A DNA stretch of 64,000 bases, taken from contig NZ_CP149822.1 in NCBI RefSeq assembly GCF_038396755.1, positions 3,971,001 to 4,035,000 on the forward strand, written 5' to 3'. The DNA is from Chitinophaga pollutisoli (GTDB lineage: Bacteria > Bacteroidota > Bacteroidia > Chitinophagales > Chitinophagaceae). Both the position numbers and the translations under genes were made by a program. The notes under the pieces are model-generated. The model had not been told where the DNA came from. It made no database searches and saw nothing but the letters and a program-made list of their open reading frames with translations. Numbering within the stretch: position 1 is the stretch's first letter; every line of letters begins with the position of its first letter. Shown here piece by piece: positions 17,218 through 26,016 of this stretch.

Positions 17218-19065
17218 ATGAGATACGCATTGCTGGCAGGGGCGCTCCTCGCCGCCGCCTGCCAATCCCCGGAAAGCCGGAAGGAAAACACGAACACCGC
17301 CGCTGCAAAAGATCTGCACACGCTCTCCAATGCAGACAGCATCCAGATCCGCCACCTCGATCTTGATATCCGTGTCGACTTCGCCACGCACCGGATCGAA
17401 GGCGCCGCCGCCTGGCACTTCGCCAATCCTCAATCCCTTTCCGTGCTACGCCTGGATACCGACGGCCTCACGATCGACAGCGTTACCGCCAACGGCCGCA
17501 TTGTGCCGCATTGGCTGGACTCCGCCGTGGCTTTCCTCGGGAGCAGGCTGAACATCCCCGTGGAAAAAGACGATTCGCTCGTGCGGATCTGGTATAAAAC
17601 CGCGCCCGGCGCCACCGCCCTGCAATGGCTGGAGCCCGCGCAAACCCTCGGTAAGAAACAACCGTTCCTGTATACGCAGTCGGAGCCGACCTATGCGCGG
17701 ACGTGGATCCCCGGGCCCGACGGTCCCGGTATCCGTTTCACGTACGCCGCGCGGGTGAGCGTTCCCCAGGGCCTCGTGGCCCTCATGAGCGCCGAAAATC
17801 CGCGCCAGGCAAACGACAGCGGGGTGTATCACTTCCGGATGGACCAGCCCGTTCCCGCCTATCTCATGGCCCTCGCGGCCGGTGATGTAGCCTACCGCGC
17901 GATTGACGGCCGCACCGGCGTTTACGCGGAGCCCGCCATGCTCGATAAGGCGCATTACGAATTCGCCGAAGTGGGCAAAATGGTGACCACGGCCGAAGGC
18001 CTGTACGGTCCCTACCGCTGGGGCGTATACGACGTGCTGGTGCTGCCCCCGGGTTTCCCGCTGGGAGGGATGGAAAATCCGAGGCTGACGTTCGCAACAC
18101 CCACGATTATAGCGGGCGACCGCTCGCTGGTGTCGCTCATCGCGCATGAGCTGGCGCACAGCTGGAGCGGTAACCTGGTGACCAATGCCACCTGGGAAGA
18201 CTTCTGGCTGAACGAAGGTTTTACCGTGTATTTCGAGCGCAGGATCATGGAGGCCATGATGGGCGCGGATTATGCGGATATGTTGTGGGAACTGGGGTAC
18301 CAGGACCTGGAAGAAACCGTGGAAAGCCTGGGCAAAGACAACCGCGACACCTGGCTGAAGCTCGATCTCAAAGGGCGCAACGCGGAAGACGGGCTGACGG
18401 ACATCGCTTACGAGAAAGGCGCGCATTTCCTGCGCAGGGTCGAAGAAACGGTGGGCCGGGAGAAGATCGATACGTTCCTGTACCGGTATTTCAACGGAAA
18501 TGCATTCAAAACCATGTCTACCGAACAGTTCCTGGCATATTTCAACGATGAGTTGCTGCAGGGTGATACCTCGCTTGCGGCGAAGATCCGGGTGAAGGAG
18601 TGGGTGTATGGCCCGGGGATTCCGGATAATTGTCCGCGCGTACCGCAGGCGCGGTTCGGAAAGGTGGACGCGGAGCGGGAAAAGTTCCTGAAAGGGGAAA
18701 CGGTTTTGCAGACCACCGGTTGGACTTCCCACGAATGGCTGCACTTCCTCCGCAAGATGCCGAAGCCGTTGCAGCTGGCGCAGATGCAGCAGCTGGACAA
18801 GGCATTCAGCTTTACTTCCACCGGCAACAGCGAAGTGGCGAACCAGTGGTTCATCATGGCGGTGGCGGCGGGGTATAAGCCGGCTTTTGCGAATATGGAC
18901 AAGTTTCTCAGCACTGTTGGCCGCCGCAAATTCCTCACGCCGTTGTACACGGAGATGATGAAATCGCCGGAGAACGCGGCCATGGCCCGTTCCATCTACG
19001 GAAAATATCGCGGCAACTATCATCCGCTGGCGCAGGAAACGTTGGACAAGATCATCAGGAAGTAA
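17218..19065 (+). CDS. M1 metallopeptidase lipoprotein (LTA4H-like)
   Basis: A 615-residue zinc aminopeptidase of the leukotriene-A4-hydrolase/aminopeptidase-B branch. The N-terminal lipobox is LAAAC, so the enzyme is anchored to a membrane. GGMENPRLTF carries the exopeptidase GxMEN motif; the zinc site is HELAH (310-314) plus Glu333 in WLNEGF. The C-terminal helical domain ends with PLYTEMMKSPENAAMARSIY, typical of the Leuk-A4-hydro_C domain. The frame is open from 17080 inside the GH20 gene, but the lipoprotein signal fixes the start at 17218. A terminator follows at 19085. Confidence 0.93.
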   Translation: MRYALLAGALLAAACQSPESRKENTNTAAAKDLHTLSNADSIQIRHLDLDIRVDFATHRIEGAAAWHFANPQSLSVLRLDTDGLTIDSVTANGRIVPHWLDSAVAFLGSRLNIPVEKDDSLVRIWYKTAPGATALQWLEPAQTLGKKQPFLYTQSEPTYARTWIPGPDGPGIRFTYAARVSVPQGLVALMSAENPRQANDSGVYHFRMDQPVPAYLMALAAGDVAYRAIDGRTGVYAEPAMLDKAHYEFAEVGKMVTTAEGLYGPYRWGVYDVLVLPPGFPLGGMENPRLTFATPTIIAGDRSLVSLIAHELAHSWSGNLVTNATWEDFWLNEGFTVYFERRIMEAMMGADYADMLWELGYQDLEETVESLGKDNRDTWLKLDLKGRNAEDGLTDIAYEKGAHFLRRVEETVGREKIDTFLYRYFNGNAFKTMSTEQFLAYFNDELLQGDTSLAAKIRVKEWVYGPGIPDNCPRVPQARFGKVDAEREKFLKGETVLQTTGWTSHEWLHFLRKMPKPLQLAQMQQLDKAFSFTSTGNSEVANQWFIMAVAAGYKPAFANMDKFLSTVGRRKFLTPLYTEMMKSPENAAMARSIYGKYRGNYHPLAQETLDKIIRK

Positions 19066-19084
19066 ATTTTACGGATATAACAGG

Positions 19085-19113
19085 AAAGGGCAGCCACATC
19101 GGTTGCCCTTTTT
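19085..19113 (+). terminator. rho-independent terminator after M1 peptidase
   Basis: An 11-bp stem (19085-19095 with 19101-19111, one G-U pair), loop ACATC and a T5 tail. It separates the GH20/M1 pair from the ECF sigma gene. Confidence 0.8.
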
Positions 19114-19185
19114 CTTTGGGTAAAAACGCCTCTTTTTGGTATTTTTAAGGTTTGGAACCGGAACTAAACAACTGAAGGAGCTTAA

Positions 19186-19794
19186 TTGTCTGAAGACAGA
19201 AATACGGAAAAGGAATGGCTGGACAGGGTAGCCCTGGGAGATCAGGATGCTTTCAGGGAGATATTTCAGCAGCATTACAAGGCGCTCTGCTATTATGCCG
19301 GAACGATCGTAGACGACTGGCAGGAGGCGGAAGACCTTATCCAGGAAGTATTTTCCCGACTTTGGGATAAAAGGCCCGAATTCCCCAACGCCGCGGCGCT
19401 CCGTTCGTGGCTGTACGTATCCGTCCGCAACGCCTGCCTCAATCATCTCAAATTAAAGGAACGGCAACAATCGCGCGATCGAGACTATGCCTATTTTGCC
19501 GGCGATACCCTTTCCGACCTTGGCGCTTTTGACCCGCGGCTCGCTGAAACGGAGATCATCGCCAGCCTCTACCGTGAGATCGACGAGCTCCCCGCCCAAT
19601 GCCGGCGCATCTTCCGGATGAGCTACCTGGAGGGGAAAAAGAACGAGGAGATTGCCGGGGCGCTGTCCATTTCCTACAACACCGTTCGCACCCAGAAGCT
19701 GCGCGCCCTCAAACTGATCCGCGCCGGGCTGCTCAAACGCAACCTCCTGCCCGTATTCTACGCCTGGCTGGCTTTCACCGGCCATTTCCACTGA
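19186..19794 (+). CDS. RNA polymerase ECF-type sigma factor
   Basis: A 202-residue ECF sigma factor of the FecI-like group common in Bacteroidota. Region 2 is FREIFQQHYKALCYYAGTIVDDWQEAEDLIQEVFSRLW and region 4 is ELPAQCRRIFRMSYLEGKKNEEIAGALSISYNTVRTQ. The start is TTG at 19186: no in-frame ATG precedes the conserved N-terminus, and AAGGAG sits 6 nt upstream. Its likely partner is the FecR gene at 21451, which senses the STN domain of the SusC at 22725. Unusually, an inverted metallo-beta-lactamase-fold gene and 520 bp of repeats separate sigma from FecR. Confidence 0.9.
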   Translation: MSEDRNTEKEWLDRVALGDQDAFREIFQQHYKALCYYAGTIVDDWQEAEDLIQEVFSRLWDKRPEFPNAAALRSWLYVSVRNACLNHLKLKERQQSRDRDYAYFAGDTLSDLGAFDPRLAETEIIASLYREIDELPAQCRRIFRMSYLEGKKNEEIAGALSISYNTVRTQKLRALKLIRAGLLKRNLLPVFYAWLAFTGHFH

Positions 19795-19799
19795 GGATA

Positions 19800-20930
19800 T
19801 TATTGTATGTTCTTCCACCATTGTGCAAATTTTTGGGAGTGATCGTTCAGCCGGACGGTTTCGCCGATCATGGGCGTTGCCAGCCGGTAAGACTTGTTTT
19901 CGGAATATATGGAGATCTTTTCCAGGGGCTCGTACCAGGGGTGCTGGGCGAGGGTGAATTTGGAGTGATGGACCGTCAGCAGGTTGCGTGCATGCAGTTC
20001 TTCCGTGGCTTTAGCTACTTCTTCCGGCAGTTCGTGCACAGAGCGCCACGCTTCGTTGTACTGGCCGCATTCCATGATGGCCCAGTCGGGCGCGCCGTAT
20101 TGTTGAAAGATCTTTTTGAAACGCGCATCGTATCCGCCGTCGCCGCTGTAATACACGCTCATATGCGGGGCGCGGAGGAAGAAGCTGAGCCAGAGGCTTT
20201 GCCCCCGCGTGAATCCCCGCCCGGAATCGTGGTGGGCGGAGGCGGTGAAGAGCGTGAAGCCGGGCTGGATTTCCAGCTGCTGGTCCCAGTCTTTTTCAAT
20301 AATCTGTTCCGGTTTGTAACCCCAGCGCTCGTAATGCGCGCCTGCCCCGAGGCCGCAAACCACGTGTTTCACTTTGTCTTTCAGCGCCACGGCCGTTTCA
20401 TAATCGAGGTGGTCATAATGGTCGTGGGAAAGGAGCATGTAGTCGATCCCGGGAAGGTCGGCGGCGGTGTAGATATCGGTGCCTTTGTATGCGCGGACGC
20501 CGCCAGGCAGTGGCGAGGCTTTGCCGCTGAAGACCGGATCGGCCAGGAAGCGGACGCCGCCGAGCTGGAGAAAGAAGGAAGAATGCCCGAACCAGACGAT
20601 CATATCGCTGTCGCGCGGGGCGGCGAGGAGATCGGTTTTAATGGAAGGTAGCGGGTTGATGGGCTCGCGGTCGGGGAAATTGCGGAACAGGGTTTTATAG
20701 ATTTCCCCGGTCATGGAGTATCCTTTGGTGATCACGGGCATTTCCACCAGGTTCCGGAAGCGCCCGTCTTTAAAGTGCGGTGAGCTTTGGATAACGGCGA
20801 GGCGGGCGCCTTCGGGGAGCGCGCCGAACTGGGGGCGTTTCATATAGCAGTAAGTGGCGATGCCCAGGAGGGCTACTAATACAATCAACACTATCATCAT
20901 GCATTTCAATATTTTATATAATCTTCTCAT
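19800..20930 (-). CDS. MBL-fold metallohydrolase, NAPE-PLD-like
   Basis: A 376-residue protein with an N-terminal membrane anchor (about 10-28) and a metallo-beta-lactamase fold: VWFGHSSFFLQLGGVRFLADPV, the metal motif LLSHDHYDHLD (HxHxDH), FTASAHHDSG, VYYSGDGGYD and a late TVHHSKF. This order is that of the NAPE-PLD/UlaG-like group, which hydrolyses phosphodiesters or lactones; the substrate here is unknown. The gene is inverted between an ECF sigma gene and its FecR, ending 6 bp from the sigma stop, so it looks inserted into an older locus. Confidence 0.85.
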   Translation of the reverse strand: MRRLYKILKCMMIVLIVLVALLGIATYCYMKRPQFGALPEGARLAVIQSSPHFKDGRFRNLVEMPVITKGYSMTGEIYKTLFRNFPDREPINPLPSIKTDLLAAPRDSDMIVWFGHSSFFLQLGGVRFLADPVFSGKASPLPGGVRAYKGTDIYTAADLPGIDYMLLSHDHYDHLDYETAVALKDKVKHVVCGLGAGAHYERWGYKPEQIIEKDWDQQLEIQPGFTLFTASAHHDSGRGFTRGQSLWLSFFLRAPHMSVYYSGDGGYDARFKKIFQQYGAPDWAIMECGQYNEAWRSVHELPEEVAKATEELHARNLLTVHHSKFTLAQHPWYEPLEKISIYSENKSYRLATPMIGETVRLNDHSQKFAQWWKNIQ

Positions 20931-21108
20931 GGGGAGTTGTGGATGGCCGCAATAGAACGGTTGTTTTAGAGGACGAATAACATCCAGATATATTTTGCAG
21001 CGGTCAGGAAAATAGATAAGCCGGTAGGAAGGAAGGGCAACCGCTGGTTTATAGCACGCAGCTGAGTTAGTATCACCAGTTTCAGGATATAGGTACGATA
21101 CATGACAA

Positions 21109-21150
21109 CCATCTATGTCCCACCTCTTATATAGGGTGGGACATAGATGG
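21109..21150. repeat. perfect 16-bp inverted repeat (hairpin)
   Basis: Arms 21109-21124 and 21135-21150 are exact reverse complements around a 10-nt AT-rich loop (TCTTATATAG). There is no T tail, so it is not a normal terminator. The right arm is also the start of the 11-bp tandem array at 21135-21189, so the left arm is an inverted copy of array sequence. Confidence 0.85.
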
Positions 21151-21189
21151 CTTACAGGTGGCTTAAAGGTAGCTTAGAGGTGGCTCATC
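21135..21189. repeat. 11-bp tandem array, five units
   Basis: Units in order: GGTGGGACATA, GATGGCTTACA, GGTGGCTTAAA, GGTAGCTTAGA, GGTGGCTCATC. The period is exactly 11 bp, with units 2-4 closest to each other. The arrays at 58101-58155 and 58199-58264 have the same period but unrelated unit sequence. Confidence 0.8.
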
Positions 21190-21450
21190 TGACAGTTAAG
21201 TGACGATTATCCTGCCGGCAGGATGGTTGCAGCCCGGGACGTAACGGAAAGATGGCCTGATAAGGCGGTTTACGCCGGTTGCCGGGAATGTGGCATTACA
21301 CATTGTTGTTTGGGAACGGTTTGTATCCTGTTGATAAGGATTTTATACCCGTTAATTCCGCAGACTGAAGAATTTTCAAAAAAAACCTGAAAATCTTGTC
21401 ATCGAAATAACAAACCTGTTGTTTCTATAGTAATCCATATAAAATAATTG

Positions 21451-22584
21451 ATGTTGGACCCACAACTGATACAACGAGCCGCCGAATTGATCCTGAAGGA
21501 GCTTCGGGGCGAACTGAACGAGCCCGAGGCCCGGGAGCTGCAGGAATGGCTGGCCGCCGATCCGCAGCACCAGGACTTTTATAACCGCATGACCGACGCT
21601 CCGGGCCTGCAATCCCGGCTGGCGAAGTTCGGGGCTGCGGACGAAGAAGCGGCCTGGCAACGGTTCGCTGAAAAACATTTTCCCGCCCCGGTGGTAGCAG
21701 GTGAGGAGAAAGTGAAGCGCATGCCTTACCGCTGGTGGGCCGCCGCTGCCATAACCGTGGCCGCTGCGGCGGGGCTCTGGCTCTGGAAGCCGGGGCGGGA
21801 ACCCCAAAAGCCCGTTGCCGCCGTGCAGCAAACGATCCTGCCCGCTACCAGCAAAGCGGTGCTCACCCTGGCAGATGGCACCACCATCCCGTTGGACAGC
21901 GCCGGCAACCAAACCTTCGCGCAGCAGGGCGCCACGGCATCCCAGCAAGGCGGATCGCTGGTGTACCTGCCGGGCAGCCAGGCAGGCGAACTGCAATACA
22001 ATACCCTCCGCACACCGAGGGGCGGACAGTTCCGCATCTCGCTGGCCGACGGGTCGCAGGTATGGCTGAATGCGGGATCGTCCCTGCGCTTTCCGCTGGC
22101 TTTCGGGCCGGGTGAACGGAAAGTGGAACTGACAGGCGAGGCGTATTTCGATATTCAACCGGATGCGGCGAAACCTTTCCGGGTAGCCGTGGACGGGAAG
22201 GCGGAAGTGACCGTGCTGGGCACGGAATTTAACATCAACGCCTACACCGACGAGCCGGCTATCCGCGCCACCCTGGTAAGCGGGTCAGTTGCGGTAACGG
22301 CAGGAGGGGAAACCAGGCAGCTCCAGCCGGGGCAGCAGGCGGCCATTGCAGGCGGGGCCCCGGTAGTGGAAACGCAACCGGATATGGAGGAAGCCCTGGC
22401 CTGGAGGAACGAAGTTTTCTACTTCCGGAACGCCGGCGTACTCACCGTGATGCGGCAATTGCAGCGCTGGTACGATGTGGAAGTGGAATTCAGGGGAAAG
22501 TACCCGACCGCCGGTTTGACGGTGAGATTCAGCGAAACCTGCCCTTGCAGGATGTGTTGGATGGACTGCGGGTATCGGGGATGA
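21451..22584 (+). CDS. FecR family anti-sigma factor, end frameshifted
   Basis: Inner-membrane sigma regulator. The cytoplasmic N-terminus has LILKELRGELNEPEARELQEWLAADP; one membrane helix lies near 92-110; the periplasmic FecR domain reads LRTPRGGQFRISLADGSQVWLNAGSSLRFPLAF and ERKVELTGEAYFDI, followed by VLGTEFNINAY. The last 17 residues of the open frame contain four cysteines and no family pattern. Shifting one base near 22531-22539 gives NLPLQDVLDGLRVSGM, then a TIEGSKIII ending with stop at 22626-22628, the normal FecR C-terminus. It would relay a signal from the SusC STN domain to the ECF sigma factor at 19186. The ATG at 21451 is preferred over the in-frame TTG at 21448. Confidence 0.85.
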   Translation: MLDPQLIQRAAELILKELRGELNEPEARELQEWLAADPQHQDFYNRMTDAPGLQSRLAKFGAADEEAAWQRFAEKHFPAPVVAGEEKVKRMPYRWWAAAAITVAAAAGLWLWKPGREPQKPVAAVQQTILPATSKAVLTLADGTTIPLDSAGNQTFAQQGATASQQGGSLVYLPGSQAGELQYNTLRTPRGGQFRISLADGSQVWLNAGSSLRFPLAFGPGERKVELTGEAYFDIQPDAAKPFRVAVDGKAEVTVLGTEFNINAYTDEPAIRATLVSGSVAVTAGGETRQLQPGQQAAIAGGAPVVETQPDMEEALAWRNEVFYFRNAGVLTVMRQLQRWYDVEVEFRGKYPTAGLTVRFSETCPCRMCWMDCGYRG

Positions 22585-22724
22585 CGTTTACCATAGAAGG
22601 ATCGAAAATCATCATACAACCATTATAAAAAAAACAGAAACCGGAGGTGATTGGACCCACCCCCGGCGAATGTCAGGCATTTTAGCAAGGAATCGTATTA
22701 CTATTAACCAGACAATGCAAATCT

Positions 22725-25700
22725 ATGCAATTGACCGATCATGCCCGCCCCTGTTTTTTGAAGGGGCCGCGCTCAACCAAACTCAGACGTATCATGAGAT
22801 TGACAGCATTTCTTATCCTGGCGGCCTGCCTGAACGCGTCGGCCTCCACCTATGCCCAGAATGTTTCCGTCAAACTGCGGAACGCTTCGCTGGAAGAAGT
22901 GTTCAGCGCCGTAAAGCGGCAAACGGGTTACCTGTTTTTTTATGACAGGGAGCTGTTGCGCAATGCAGGCAAGGTAACCATCCAGGCCAGCAACCAACCG
23001 TTGGAATCTTTCCTGCTGGAGGTTTTTAAGAACCAGCCGCTGGATTATTCCGTGAAAGACAAAACGATTTTCATTAAACCGAAAACTCAGACTGTTACCG
23101 CTCCTTCCGCCAAAGAAGCCAGACAGGAAGTTACGGGCACCGTTACCGGAACCGACGGCGCCCCGCTGCCCGGGGTTACCATCCGCATCAAGGGCTCCCA
23201 GATCGGGACTGCCACGGACGTAGACGGTAAGTTCAAACTGAACGCCGAACCGGGTGATGTGCTGGTGATCAGTTACATCGGGTACGAAGCGCAGGAAGTG
23301 ACTGTAGGATCGGGCGCGCTCAGCATCCGCCTCAAACCGAATATCAGCGCGCTCGACGAAGCGGTGGTGATCGGTTACGGCTCCGCCGTGCGCAAGAGCC
23401 TCACCGGCTCCGTTTCTTCCGTGAGAAGCAAAGACCTCTCCACCAGTCCCGTAACCGACCCCCTCGCCGCCATGCAGGGGCGCGTTCCCGGATTGTTCAT
23501 TTCTTCCAACAGCGGCCTGCCCGGCACCACGTTCAACGTAACCCTCCGCGGCCAGAACTCGCTGCTGCAGGCCAACGGTCCGCTCTACGTGATCGACGGG
23601 GTGCCCTACCTGGATGCGCCGATGAACACATCGATCCCGGTAGCTGGTGGTAACCAAAGCCCGCTCGCGGCCATCAATCCCGCTGACATCGAAAGGATCG
23701 ACGTGCTGAAGGACGCGGATGCGACGGCGATTTATGGTTCCCGCGCGGCTAATGGCGTGGTGATGATCACTACGAAAAAAGGCAAATCAGGGAAGCTGAA
23801 AGTTAACGCCAATGTGTATAGCGGCGGCAGCAAAGTGGTGAGCCGTATGCCAATGCTCAATACATCCGAATTCCTCGCCATGCGCAAGGAAGCCTTTGCC
23901 AATGACAATATTACACCGAGCGAGACGAACGCGCCCGATATCGTGGAATGGGACCAAAACGCTGATAACGACTGGCAGAAGCGCCTGATCGGCAATACAG
24001 CTCAGCAAACGGAGGCGCAACTTTCCATTTCCGGCGGCAATGCGCAAACGCGCTATATGGCCAGCGGCACCTGGAGGAAAGAAGGGACCGTGCTGCCAAA
24101 CGATCTCGCATACAACCGAGGTACGGGCCGCTTCAGCCTCGACCACAACAGCAAGAACAACCGATTCGGTTTCCGGGCATCGGCCAGCTACAGCGGGGAA
24201 AAAAACAATTCCCTGTCCAGCGATATGTCGTATGTGTACAACCTGGCGCCGAACTATCCCGAATTCGACGGCAGCGGGAATTACTATTGGTTCGGTAACG
24301 ATCAAAATCCCATCGCTCCCCTGGGGCGTGGTTACGAATCCAAAACAGGCAACCTGCTTACGAACGGCGAAATCCGATATACGATCCTCGACGGTTTAAC
24401 CGCGAAGGTGACAGGCGGTTATACCCGGAATACGATGGAGCAGGAATCGCTTGTCCCCAATAAAACCCTCAACCCTACCACATCAACGGGCAGTTCCGCC
24501 AGCTTTGGTGAAATGAAGGCGCACTCCTGGGTGGTGGAGCCGCAGATCGAATACAAGCGTACGATCGCGAAGGGCGAGCTGTCCGTAATGGCGGGCGCCA
24601 GCTGGCAGGAGAACGTGCGCGACGGTAAACGAACCGACGCCAGCAAGTTCTCGAGCGACGAATTCCTGCATATCCCGGATTCCGCAACCGTTCGCAATAC
24701 CAACCTCACTTATTATATGTACCGCTACAATTCCGTATTCGGCCGCGTTAACTATAACTGGGATGGCAAGTATATTGTGAATGCCAGTTTCCGTCGTGAC
24801 GGTTCCACGCGCTTCGGTCCGGATAGCCGCTGGGGCAACTTCGGCGCCGTAGGTGCAGCCTGGGTATTCTCCGAAGAGAACGGGATGAAACAATTCACCT
24901 GGCTCACCCATGGTAAGCTCCGCGGCAGCTACGGATCTGTGGGCAGCGACAACATCGGTTATTATGATTACCTCGCCAGCTGGGCTTCTTCGAACAGCGC
25001 GTATGTGTACGACGGCAGCAACGGACTCGTTCCCGCGCGTATCGCCAACTCGCTGTACCGCTGGGAAGAAACCAGGAAATCTGAACTGGGGCTGGAGCTG
25101 GGTTTCCTCCAAAACCGCATCCTCTTCAACGCCGGCTATTACCATAGCCTGACCGATAACCAACTGATCGACCTGGCGCTTACGCCCCAGGTAGGTTTCT
25201 CCGATCTGCGCGACAACTTCGACGCCGTTGTGCAGAACTCCGGTTGGGAATTTGACGTGACGACTGTGAATATGCAGCGCGATCACTTCAACTGGAGCAC
25301 TTCCTTTAACATCACCATTCCGAAGAACAAGCTGAAGAAGTTCGACAATATTGAAAGCTCCGTATATCGCGACACGTACGTAGTCGGCGAACCGCTGACC
25401 ATCGAGAAAGGATACCAGTTCCTGTATGTAGGCGCCCACGACGGCGTTCCCGTATTCTGGACGAAAGACGGTTCCGGCGGGCGGCCCACGCAATACACCG
25501 ATTACGTGATCCTCGGCAACAACATGGCAGAAATGTACGGCGGCCTGCAAAACTCGCTGCGGTACAAAAAACTCGAACTGGACTTTTTATTCCAGTTCGT
25601 AAAGCAGGAAGGGAAGGAATATAACTACGGTCCGCAGGCCAATGCTTACGGTACCCGCTTCAACCAGGGCCGCGAAGCGCTGGACAGGTGGCAGAAACCC

Positions 25701-25997
25701 GGCGATGTTACGGATATCCCCAAAGCGACTACCAATCCTGCCAATACGTTGTTTGACGTATACCGGGCTTCGACTGCAGTTTGGGGTGACGCCAGCTTCA
25801 TCCGCCTGAAGAACGTATCGCTGCGTTACGACCTTTCGGAATATGCGCGGAGAATAAAACTGAGCCGCCTGGCCGTATATGCCAATGCGCAGAACCTGCT
25901 GACGTTTACAAACTATAAAGGCATGGACCCAGAAACACAGGGTATCCGCCTACCGCCAGTGAAGACGATCACCGCCGGTATTCAGCTGAGTTTATAA
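22725..25997 (+). CDS. SusC/RagA TonB-dependent receptor with STN domain
   Basis: Outer-membrane importer of 1090 residues that works with the SusD lipoprotein downstream. After a signal (MRLTAFLILAACLNASASTYAQ) comes an STN signalling domain (about 45-115, VKLRNASLEEVFSAVKRQTGY), a carboxypeptidase-regulatory-like domain (GTVTGTDGAPLPGVTIRIKGS), the plug (VVIGYGSAVRKSLTGSVSSV, and ADATAIYGSRAANGVVMITTKKG) and a C-terminal barrel. The STN domain marks it as a transducer to FecR. The ATG at 22725 gives a 23-residue N-region extension that Chitinophaga SusC proteins often show; 22794 is the alternative start. Confidence 0.93.
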   Translation: MQLTDHARPCFLKGPRSTKLRRIMRLTAFLILAACLNASASTYAQNVSVKLRNASLEEVFSAVKRQTGYLFFYDRELLRNAGKVTIQASNQPLESFLLEVFKNQPLDYSVKDKTIFIKPKTQTVTAPSAKEARQEVTGTVTGTDGAPLPGVTIRIKGSQIGTATDVDGKFKLNAEPGDVLVISYIGYEAQEVTVGSGALSIRLKPNISALDEAVVIGYGSAVRKSLTGSVSSVRSKDLSTSPVTDPLAAMQGRVPGLFISSNSGLPGTTFNVTLRGQNSLLQANGPLYVIDGVPYLDAPMNTSIPVAGGNQSPLAAINPADIERIDVLKDADATAIYGSRAANGVVMITTKKGKSGKLKVNANVYSGGSKVVSRMPMLNTSEFLAMRKEAFANDNITPSETNAPDIVEWDQNADNDWQKRLIGNTAQQTEAQLSISGGNAQTRYMASGTWRKEGTVLPNDLAYNRGTGRFSLDHNSKNNRFGFRASASYSGEKNNSLSSDMSYVYNLAPNYPEFDGSGNYYWFGNDQNPIAPLGRGYESKTGNLLTNGEIRYTILDGLTAKVTGGYTRNTMEQESLVPNKTLNPTTSTGSSASFGEMKAHSWVVEPQIEYKRTIAKGELSVMAGASWQENVRDGKRTDASKFSSDEFLHIPDSATVRNTNLTYYMYRYNSVFGRVNYNWDGKYIVNASFRRDGSTRFGPDSRWGNFGAVGAAWVFSEENGMKQFTWLTHGKLRGSYGSVGSDNIGYYDYLASWASSNSAYVYDGSNGLVPARIANSLYRWEETRKSELGLELGFLQNRILFNAGYYHSLTDNQLIDLALTPQVGFSDLRDNFDAVVQNSGWEFDVTTVNMQRDHFNWSTSFNITIPKNKLKKFDNIESSVYRDTYVVGEPLTIEKGYQFLYVGAHDGVPVFWTKDGSGGRPTQYTDYVILGNNMAEMYGGLQNSLRYKKLELDFLFQFVKQEGKEYNYGPQANAYGTRFNQGREALDRWQKPGDVTDIPKATTNPANTLFDVYRASTAVWGDASFIRLKNVSLRYDLSEYARRIKLSRLAVYANAQNLLTFTNYKGMDPETQGIRLPPVKTITAGIQLSL

Positions 25998-26016
25998 CCA
26001 TTTCAAAAGCTACAAG

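Larger units (their letters stand above)
20931..21450. other. 520-bp intergenic gap with hairpin and 11-bp array
   Basis: No credible gene is seen. The gap holds a perfect 16-bp hairpin and a five-unit 11-bp array (both listed separately), then an AT-rich leader for the FecR gene with an A8 run near 21378. No standard -33/-7 promoter was recognised. Confidence 0.6.
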
